Part shown: positions 1-5,051 of the stretch, piece by piece
Layout: each line of letters opens with the position of its first letter
Numbering within the stretch: position 1 is the stretch's first letter
Source: JBHJHK01 sp050330975
GTDB taxonomy: Bacteria; Pseudomonadota; Gammaproteobacteria; Competibacterales; Competibacteraceae
Assembly: GCA_050330975.1 (NCBI GenBank)
Contig: JBHJHK010000488.1
Location: 1-5,051, forward strand
Direction: 5' to 3'
Length of the DNA: 5,051 bases
The notes under the pieces: model-generated
Told to the model about the DNA's origin: nothing
Seen by the model: only the letters and a program-made list of their open reading frames with translations
The model's database searches: none
Translations under genes and position numbers: made by a program

Positions 1-859
1 CCCTTGCCCCTGCCCGAGGATCGCTTGTTGTTTGTGCTGGTGTATCTCAAGCAAAACCCCTTGCAGGTGCTGCTGGCCTGGCTCTTTGGCTTGACCCAAC
101 CCAAAGCCCATCAATGGCTCCATGTGTTGTTGCCGGTGCTCTTGGACACCTTGCGCACGCACCATCACCTGCCGGCCGGTGGCCAGGCGCAGCTCTCGGC
201 CTCGCTGCACGAGGCGATGGTTCGCGAGGGTCTGGCGAGGGCCTCGCCCGAGGGCGCCGCCGCCTCATCGCCGTTGGCCGAGACCCCCGAGACCCCCGAG
301 ACCCTGGGCGCCGACGCGCTTCCAGGGCTTTCCCCCCCAGGGGCGGATGTTCCTTCAAGACGCCACCGAGTGGCCGATCGCAAGGCCCAGCGATCGGGAC
401 GACCAACGCGCCTGTTACAGCGGTAAGCACAAAAACCATACCCTCAAGACGTTGATCGTCATCGACGAGCCTCTGACGATTCGCCTGGCCACGCCTTTAG
501 TGGTGGGCCGCTGCCACGACAAGCGCTTGGCCGACGAGACAGGCTATACCTTGCCCTCTGGTAGCGAGCTGCTTCAAGATCTCGGCTTTCAGGGCTTTCG
601 CTTGGCGGATGTGGTCATCGTCCAGCCTCATAAAAAGCTCCCCAAAGGCGTGTTGAGTGGGGAACAAAAAGCGGCCCATCGCGCCATCGCCTCGCGGCGG
701 GTTCGGGTGGAGCACGTCATCGGCAGCGTCAAGCGCTATCGGGTGGTTAAAGAGCGGTTAAGGCTGTGGAGTGAAGGTATTGCTGATCTGTTGATGAGCC
801 TTTACTGTGGACTTCATGACGGGCGCATACATCTCTCTCCCTGGAAACTCCTCAGATAA
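1..859 (+). pseudogene. IS5-type DDE transposase (DDE_Tnp_4 group), 5' partial and frameshifted
   Basis: This gene would cut and rejoin the ends of an insertion sequence. Frame 1 from the window edge encodes the N-terminal helix-turn-helix part (EDRLLFVLVYLKQNPLQVLL, then LFGLTQPKAHQWLH). Frame 2 encodes the catalytic domain to the TAA at 857-859. The likely catalytic triad is the Asp of LQDATEW (359-361), the Asp of CHDKRLADE (518-520) and the Glu of VEHVIGSVKRYR (710-712). The motifs YSGKHKNHTLK, GFQGF and GLHDGR are also typical of this group as I remember it. Passing from frame 1 to frame 2 needs +1, most simply at the C7 run at 332-338; removing one C gives one continuous reading. The ATG at 122 in frame 2 lies in sequence whose sensible reading is frame 1, so it is not a real start. 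The 5' end lies outside the window. Family is fairly sure; whether it is dead or uses +1 frameshifting is not settled. Confidence 0.85.
1..859 (+). mobile_element. Insertion sequence remnant, right part, boundaries unresolved
   Basis: The transposase gene marks an insertion sequence of the IS5 superfamily. Its left end is outside the window, so the terminal inverted repeats cannot be paired and the right boundary is unknown. The boundary is probably a short distance beyond the stop at 859, inside or before the oppositely oriented ORF. No target-site duplication can be identified with only one end present. Confidence 0.6.
280..306 (+). repeat. 9-bp tandem repeat, three units, in the transposase linker
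   Basis: GAGACCCCC occurs at 280-288 and 289-297, followed by a degenerate third copy GAGACCCTG at 298-306. In frame 1 it encodes ETPETPETL. It lies in the GC-rich linker between the DNA-binding and catalytic parts, 26 bases before the C7 run, so this linker looks prone to slippage. Confidence 0.8.
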
Positions 860-1149
860 GCGATATAAACCTTAGTGATCAGTTGGCAAAGCACTGGACC
901 GATGTGCAGTGTCTCTAGCTCCGGGAACTCCCGTCTGAGGAAGGGTAGTCCATCGCCACCCAAGGCGATGAGATGCCGTATTGTCTGGGTGGCAACGATC
1001 AGTGGCAGATGGCTCGGCTTGCGCTCCAGATACTGAGGTCCTGGCGTGTAAGTGATCTGTCGATAGTAATAGTTCTCCACCAACAGCAGATGGCGCAATC
1101 GAGCGATGAGTCGCGCGTAACGATCAGAATGGGTGGACGTTGGCTGCAT
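814..1149 (-). CDS. Hypothetical protein, 111 residues, unrecognised
   Basis: I do not recognise this protein. It is basic and fairly rich in Leu, Arg and Tyr, with a notable ENYYYRQITYTPGPQYLER segment near residues 25-43 and a hydrophobic middle (LPLIVATQTIRHLIALGGDG). No signal peptide or catalytic motif is clear. The ATG at 1147-1149 is the only start in its frame, since an in-frame TAA lies a few codons upstream. GAGGTGA, a near-perfect Shine-Dalgarno, sits 4 bases before it, which is the best evidence that it is translated. Its last 15 codons overlap the transposase 3' end in the opposite direction. The C-terminus may therefore derive from the insertion sequence and the original gene may have been longer. 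Other frames here have no comparable start signal. Confidence 0.5.
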   Translation of the reverse strand: MQPTSTHSDRYARLIARLRHLLLVENYYYRQITYTPGPQYLERKPSHLPLIVATQTIRHLIALGGDGLPFLRREFPELETLHIGPVLCQLITKVYIAYLRSFQGERCMRPS

Positions 1150-1153
1150 ATTC

Positions 1154-1177
1154 TCACCTCGAGATTATCATCGAGGT
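1154..1177 (-). promoter_or_regulatory. Ribosome binding site partly sequestered by a hairpin
   Basis: Positions 1156-1162 (ACCTCGA) and 1171-1177 (TCGAGGT) form a perfect 7-bp inverted repeat with an 8-base loop. In the minus-strand transcript the 3' arm supplies GAGGU of the Shine-Dalgarno GAGGUGA (complement of 1154-1160). Folding would therefore mask the site of the 111-residue ORF that starts at 1149. The structure is visible in the sequence; a regulatory role is inference, and a small hairpin can arise by chance. Confidence 0.35.
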
Positions 1178-1343
1178 CGAGGCCCAATCTCTTCAATAGG
1201 TTGGATCGCCTGGCGGCCTTAACGTTGAGGTAGTGTCAGCTTATCATCGATCTTTTGGAGTTATCCATTCAATACGGCAGGAAATTCCAATCATTTGATC
1301 TCAAAGGATTTTGAAAATCAAAATTTTGTCTAGGCATTTGCTA

Positions 1344-1688
1344 TCAATAATTAAATCTACTTAAAGATAGGCTCTGAGAGGGATCGTTAGTTAGAGCTAA
1401 CTCCAATTCATAAGGTATCTCTGTTTCGATGAATCGACGGACCAACTCATCAAGCTGAGTTTTGGCAATTTCGAGATCACCATCCAGTGAGCCACTCATC
1501 ATACACTCGCCATCTTCTTCGCCAGGATTTTTTTCATAAATTGAAATACTCATAAAGTCATTTTCAATCATCATCTCATCGGTAGCTACGTCCCTCACTC
1601 GCCATGATTCGTGTTGAAGCTGTACCATTAGGTTTTGCACATTAGTGCCGACTAACTCACCTGATAATTGGCATTCTAATTGTGGCAT
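1344..1688 (-). CDS. Small acidic protein, candidate immunity protein for the upstream toxin
   Basis: This 114-residue protein has 23 Asp/Glu against 7 Lys/Arg (net about -16), including a GEEDGE cluster near residues 56-61. It has no signal peptide or membrane segment, so it should be cytosolic. The alternation of strand-like (QNLMVQLQHESWRVRDVA, FMSISIYE) and helical (LEIAKTQLDELVRRFIE) stretches suggests a compact alpha/beta fold. I cannot assign it to a named family. It follows the toxin gene on the same strand after 127 bases and shares the low GC of the toxin tip. Small acidic proteins encoded directly after a polymorphic toxin usually bind and block the toxin in the producing cell, and that is the inferred role. 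The ATG at 1686-1688 is preceded by AAGGGA (complement of 1697-1702) at 8 bases. Sure as a gene, moderate for the role. Confidence 0.75.
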   Translation of the reverse strand: MPQLECQLSGELVGTNVQNLMVQLQHESWRVRDVATDEMMIENDFMSISIYEKNPGEEDGECMMSGSLDGDLEIAKTQLDELVRRFIETEIPYELELALTNDPSQSLSLSRFNY

Positions 1689-1725
1689 GATGGAGTTCCC
1701 TTAGTAACGAAAGGCCAAAGACTTC

Positions 1726-1755
1726 GTAATAGCACGATATGGTAAACGTGGTCAA
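1726..1755 (-). promoter_or_regulatory. Possible sigma70-type promoter for the candidate immunity gene
   Basis: On the minus strand TTGACC (complement of 1750-1755, 5 of 6 to consensus) is followed after 18 bases by TATTAC (complement of 1726-1731, 4 of 6). The start codon lies 37 bases further on. A promoter of its own would let the immunity gene be expressed without the toxin. AT-rich DNA gives chance matches easily, so this is tentative. Confidence 0.35.
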
Positions 1756-1816
1756 ATTTTTTAGAGAGCGATGCTCCAATTTTTATCACTTACCATACCG
1801 CGCCAATACCGTTTAG

Positions 1817-2320
1817 TCAGTTCCTATTCAACTTCATTGTGGGCTCAAGATCAAATTCGCCAGCACGTGACATGATAGAAAGATCTATATCCCCCCAATT
1901 CGCCTGAAGTTGTCGGCGACCAGCATCAAGGCCAGGTACATCTTGTGAGCGAATTTTGAGATTGTCGTAAGCAAAGCGCAAAGAACGCGCTGGTGCATTG
2001 AATCCCCTTTGATCGCGAGGCTTATCAAATTCGTCGGACCTAATCTTAGCAACTATCTCTGCAAGATTGTCAGGTGTAACTTCAATCGCCTCACCATTTA
2101 TTTTTACTCTACCATTAAAGAGGTCAATTGGCTTTACATTAAAAGTCTCTTGATCCATCATTATGGCAATGTCTATATCACCGGCTTCAGGTTTACGAAG
2201 CGAGGAGCCTTGAATAATTACATCATCCATAGGTAGACCAACTTGATCAATTCTATCCAAGAGCGCTGTTTCAAACTCCCCAAAGTCCTGTTTTGAGTCA
2301 AAGCGATAAGGGTATCCTCG
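1817..2320 (-). other. Toxin tip: nucleotidyltransferase-fold domain (residues ~801-967)
   Basis: The superfamily motif hG[GS]...Dh[DE]h is met by VIIQGSSLRKPEAGDIDIAI, with Gly838-Ser839 at 2204-2209 and Asp848 and Asp850 at 2171-2179. The third acidic position fits WGDIDLSIM, with Asp946 at 1883-1885. The preceding FDSKQDFGEFETALLDRIDQ helix resembles the start of nucleotidyltransferase tips seen in polymorphic toxins, as I recall them (F...DF..F...L ... QGSS ... DFDIA). The domain should transfer a nucleotide to RNA, protein or a small molecule; the sequence does not reveal which. Isoleucines in both Asp motifs use ATA, a codon uncommon in GC-rich genes, in line with foreign origin. Confidence 0.75.
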
Positions 2321-4720
2321 TGGTAGCACTTCATTGGCGTAGTTATTCATCTGCGCCATCAATTGATCAGCATTGAGGGCCTTGTCAACACGAGAACCTA
2401 CAAATATTAGATCCTCAATGGCTCGATCAGTCAGCCCCAATTGTTGCCCTTGGGCGACAATTGCTTCTATTTCATCAGCGGTATAGCGAAATTCGAACTT
2501 GGGGTTCTCAGCTGTGCGCTGGTGGGCGGCGTTACCAATATCAGTAGCAGGTCTACCAGTATTATCTGCGGCGGCGACAAAACCCATACCGGGATTGGCA
2601 TCGAAGCTATCTAGGGTCTGACGATGGCTCTGGAGCTGGGCATCGAGATCGGCCAGGGAAGCCTCAATCCGCGCCCGGGCCGCCGGGTCGGTCGTGCCGG
2701 CCAACTCGTTGAGCCTGGACTCGATCACCCGAGGCAGCTTTTCAATCTCGAGCTTGGCCTCGTAGGCCTTCGAGCCCGTCGGCGGCTCACCGTGATTGCC
2801 GATCCAGTTGCGCATCCGCCCCTCGAGCCCTGCGTTGCGTCGCAAAAGCTGGGCCGTCTCGCTGTGGAGGCGGATGTCCTCGGCCGTGGCATCGGGGCCC
2901 GCTTTGATGTGGATGTGCTCGTTGAGACCGCTGTCGTTGGTGTTGTAGTGGACCTCCACCGTGCGCCCCGGCAAGTCGGCGTCTTGAACCACGGGCACCG
3001 GGCTATCCCACATCAACTGGTTGCGGGTGACGTTGATATTGAAGGAGTCGGCAAAGCTGGTGCCGCTCATCTTTGTGGAGGCCGCCCCCATCACCCCGTA
3101 GAAAGCCATGGAGAGCCCCATCTGAGTCCTGGATTCGGGGGGCAGTTCATCCCAGCGGGACAGCAAGGTATAGCCCGTGTCCAACATCGCCGCCCCATCG
3201 GCGACATTGGCCCCCACCTGGAGGGTCGCCGCCGCCGTGGCCGCCAACGGCGAAACCGCCTGGCCGGCTTGGGCCAGCTGGGCCACCCGGGCCGTGGCTC
3301 CCAACGCCCCGACCCCCAACGCGTTGGCGCCAAAGTTGAGCCACTCCCCCCGGGCCTCGGCGTCGGTGAAGAGGTTGATGGATTGGCCGTGGTCGTAGCG
3401 ATCATAAAGCTCGACGGCCGAGCGGCTGGCCCCCCACAATGAAGCACCCCCGGCCACCACCGTGGCCGCCCCGGCCACAAACGGGGTGGCCAAGCCCGCC
3501 GTGGCGGCGATGAGCACCCCACCGGCGGCGATGCCCCCCACCAGCGCTGCGGTATCCGCCGCTCCCAGCGCCCACTCGCCAAAGCTGTCGACGGTCTCGG
3601 GGGTGTTCTCGCTTTCGAGCATCACCTCGCCGTTGGCATCCCGGCGCAACTCACCGTCCGCGGGGTAGGTCATGTTGCCGGGGGGCAACTCGTTATTGGT
3701 GCGCCACTCGTCGAAGTTGTCGTACTGGCGGCCCGTGTTGTCGACAAAGCGCGCCTGGCCGTCTTCACCCTGGACCCGAAATAGCGACAGCTGGACGGGA
3801 CCCGTCTCGGGATTGGAGAACTGGACGGGTAGGACCGTCACCTCGGGGTTATCGCCCCCGAGCTCGCGGATGGAGGCCGCCACCCGCGACACGGCCTCGG
3901 CCCGGTTTTGCTCCTCGGTGGAGCTGTTGCCATCGGCCCGGTAGTAAGAGTAATCGCCGGCGCTGAACCGCGCCTCTCGTTCGGCCGTTTGAGCGGCCGT
4001 TTCGTGCTCGGGAATCCCCTGGGAGGGATAACCCATGGCAAAGCCGACGGTGTTCTCCAAATGGGTGCCCGGCAGCGCCACCGGGGCGTCGCCTCGGGCC
4101 TCTAGAAATTGGCTGGCCCGCTCCTGGGCCACGATCTTCATCACCGCCGGTTGGGTCCAGCCCGCATCGTCGACGGAGGTCCACAGAGAGTCGTCGTGAC
4201 TCTGGAGGGCAGCCGCGTCTAGCGCTGGATTGTCCCGGAGCACGGCGAGCATCTGGGCCCTCGCCTGGGGGGGAATCCCCTCGCTGCCCCCGGCGAGCAA
4301 ATCGCGCCCCTGGTCAGTGGCCAAAATCCCCCGAAAACGCTCTGCCTCGCGGGCCTGTCTGGCCGGATCGTCGGGGTACCCGTGGCGGGCTAAGGCATCG
4401 GCCATCCCATCGCCTAGGGCCGGCTCATCGGCGTAGGCCTCGGCCTTGGTGGCGGAGAAGGCATACTCCACAAAGGCCCGATTGGCCGGGGTATTCTCCC
4501 CTTGGTTGAGGGCGGCCAAGGTCTGGCCGAGGGCCTCGGGCTCGCCGGCTAGGGCAAGCGCCAGGGCCGGGGATTGCCCACCCAGCTCTTCGACCAGCTG
4601 CCGCCGGCCATGGTCGCTGGGGCGGGCCTCGATGGCGCCGCGGGCCAGGGCGGCAGCTTGGCGTTGCTGATCGCTGCTGGCGTCGACGTCGGCCATCATC
4701 TCGGCGGCGGCCAAGGACAT
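1817..4720 (-). CDS. Polymorphic toxin-like protein with C-terminal nucleotidyltransferase domain
   Basis: This 967-residue protein is probably an antibacterial effector delivered to rival cells. Residues 1-210 are Ala/Leu-rich and helical. Residues about 215-360 (from HLENTVGFAMGYPSQGIPEH through VTVLPVQF, RFVDNTGRQYDNFDEW and LPPGNMTYP) resemble, from memory, the DUF4781-type region of large uncharacterised bacterial proteins. Residues 386-430 are a Gly/Ala-rich hydrophobic stretch able to form one or two membrane helices. Residues about 585-710 (HIHIKAGPDATAEDIRLHSE and a charged helical part) look like a pre-toxin linker. Residues about 801-967 carry a polymerase-beta nucleotidyltransferase signature: G838-S839, D848-x-D850, and a later I945-D946-L947. 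There is no signal peptide, PAAR, VgrG or RHS repeat, so the delivery route is unknown. No good Shine-Dalgarno precedes the ATG at 4720, and the frame is open for 32 further codons without a standard start, so the N-terminus may be longer. Codons after about residue 707 are much more AT-rich. Confidence 0.85.
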   Translation of the reverse strand: MSLAAAEMMADVDASSDQQRQAAALARGAIEARPSDHGRRQLVEELGGQSPALALALAGEPEALGQTLAALNQGENTPANRAFVEYAFSATKAEAYADEPALGDGMADALARHGYPDDPARQAREAERFRGILATDQGRDLLAGGSEGIPPQARAQMLAVLRDNPALDAAALQSHDDSLWTSVDDAGWTQPAVMKIVAQERASQFLEARGDAPVALPGTHLENTVGFAMGYPSQGIPEHETAAQTAEREARFSAGDYSYYRADGNSSTEEQNRAEAVSRVAASIRELGGDNPEVTVLPVQFSNPETGPVQLSLFRVQGEDGQARFVDNTGRQYDNFDEWRTNNELPPGNMTYPADGELRRDANGEVMLESENTPETVDSFGEWALGAADTAALVGGIAAGGVLIAATAGLATPFVAGAATVVAGGASLWGASRSAVELYDRYDHGQSINLFTDAEARGEWLNFGANALGVGALGATARVAQLAQAGQAVSPLAATAAATLQVGANVADGAAMLDTGYTLLSRWDELPPESRTQMGLSMAFYGVMGAASTKMSGTSFADSFNINVTRNQLMWDSPVPVVQDADLPGRTVEVHYNTNDSGLNEHIHIKAGPDATAEDIRLHSETAQLLRRNAGLEGRMRNWIGNHGEPPTGSKAYEAKLEIEKLPRVIESRLNELAGTTDPAARARIEASLADLDAQLQSHRQTLDSFDANPGMGFVAAADNTGRPATDIGNAAHQRTAENPKFEFRYTADEIEAIVAQGQQLGLTDRAIEDLIFVGSRVDKALNADQLMAQMNNYANEVLPRGYPYRFDSKQDFGEFETALLDRIDQVGLPMDDVIIQGSSLRKPEAGDIDIAIMMDQETFNVKPIDLFNGRVKINGEAIEVTPDNLAEIVAKIRSDEFDKPRDQRGFNAPARSLRFAYDNLKIRSQDVPGLDAGRRQLQANWGDIDLSIMSRAGEFDLEPTMKLNRN

Positions 4721-4816
4721 CCGCTCGCCGATGACGCGGCTCAGCGCCGGGTTGTCTTTCCCCGCCTGACCGAGATCTGCAATGAAGCCCCAGTCGGTGG
4801 ACGTCGAGGTTCTACC

Positions 4817-5051
4817 TCAACGCCCCTCCCGCCAGGCGATCACCCAGGCGGCCACCAGGGCGAAGAGGATATGGCCCACCAGCGCCACCCAGGCGATTTG
4901 GGCAAAGCCCAAAAACGGCGGGTTGCCCGCCACAAGGTGAGCCATGACGTAGAGGGCAAAGACCCACAGCACCACCCCGTAGACCACGGCCACCAAGAAT
5001 TCGTGGAGCCAAGGGGTCACCGTCCGAGCCAGGGGGCGGGCCACCAGCCAC
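4817..5051 (-). CDS. C-terminal part of a small membrane protein (5' partial)
   Basis: The frame runs in from the window edge and ends at the TGA at 4817-4819. Two hydrophobic segments are clear: one from WLHEFLVAVVYGVVLWVFAL onward and one over IAWVALVGHILFALVAAWVI. A short loop containing AGNPPFLG joins them, and the tail WREGR is positively charged. By the positive-inside rule the C-terminus is probably cytoplasmic. A GTG at 5042-5044 could be the start, giving 75 residues, but it lacks a visible ribosome binding site in the few bases left and the frame stays open beyond it. I do not recognise a family. It lies in the same direction and the same reading frame as the toxin gene, 96 bases before the toxin's first ATG, so the two may be co-transcribed. 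Confidence 0.6.
   Translation of the reverse strand, partial: WLVARPLARTVTPWLHEFLVAVVYGVVLWVFALYVMAHLVAGNPPFLGFAQIAWVALVGHILFALVAAWVIAWREGR

Noticed and set aside
922..933. CGGGA-AC-TCCCG inverted repeat
   Set aside because: Five-base arms with a two-base centre inside an ORF and no T run; chance level.
1237..1252. CAGCTTATCATCGAT resembles a stretch of the common cloning plasmid pBR322
   Set aside because: Only about 15 bases agree, the flanks differ, and no other vector-like sequence is present; treated as coincidence.
1307..1328. Overlapping AT-rich palindromes (GATTTTGAAAATC and CAAAATTTTG) after the acidic gene
   Set aside because: The stems are all but loopless and AT-only, with no adjoining T run in either direction; not a convincing terminator or operator.
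1756..1816. Possible terminator between toxin and acidic gene (GAGC-ATC-GCTC)
   Set aside because: The stem is four bases and is followed by an A-rich rather than T-rich stretch on the minus strand, so it is not called.
2624..3442. Plus-strand open frame of 272 codons
   Set aside because: It lies wholly opposite the GC-rich part of the toxin gene, is full of Arg/Gly/Pro low-complexity sequence and shows no domain pattern; a shadow frame.
4812..5051. Alternative minus-strand frame next to the window end
   Set aside because: It reads as Gly/Pro/Arg-rich sequence, while the overlapping frame gives two well-formed membrane segments.

Overview
The window is 5,051 bp of mostly GC-rich bacterial DNA with an AT-rich island from roughly position 1240 to 2600. 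Two hand-counted 60-base lines show the contrast: 3241-3300 holds 47 G/C (78%), while 2101-2160 holds 19 (32%). The GC-rich host sequence and the large multidomain effector-like protein suggest a high-GC proteobacterium. No ribosomal or housekeeping gene is present to place it more exactly.

Layout. Positions 1-859 (+) hold the 3' part of an IS5-type DDE transposase gene. It is cut by the window edge and split by a +1 shift at or near a run of seven C. Positions 814-1149 (-) hold a small unrecognised ORF whose strong ribosome binding site lies partly in a perfect hairpin. Positions 1344-1688 (-) hold a 114-residue, very acidic protein, the likely immunity partner. Positions 1817-4720 (-) hold a 967-residue protein with the build of a polymorphic toxin: a GC-rich N-terminal body, a hydrophobic membrane stretch, a helical pre-toxin linker, and an AT-rich C-terminal tip. 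The tip carries the motifs of a polymerase-beta-type nucleotidyltransferase (GSS ... GDIDI ... GDIDL). Positions 4817-5051 (-) hold the end of a small membrane protein that continues outside the window.

How the parts fit. The minus-strand order is membrane protein, toxin, acidic small gene, and the toxin tip and small gene share the low GC. This is the usual arrangement of a polymorphic effector whose C-terminal warhead and immunity gene were acquired together. The nearby broken insertion sequence fits a recombining accessory locus. The delivery route (type VI, contact-dependent or other), the molecule the nucleotidyltransferase would modify, and the immunity role of the small gene are inferences. 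The true start of the large protein is also unsettled: its frame stays open, and reads like protein, for 32 codons upstream of the first ATG back to the TGA that ends the membrane gene, without any ATG, GTG or TTG.
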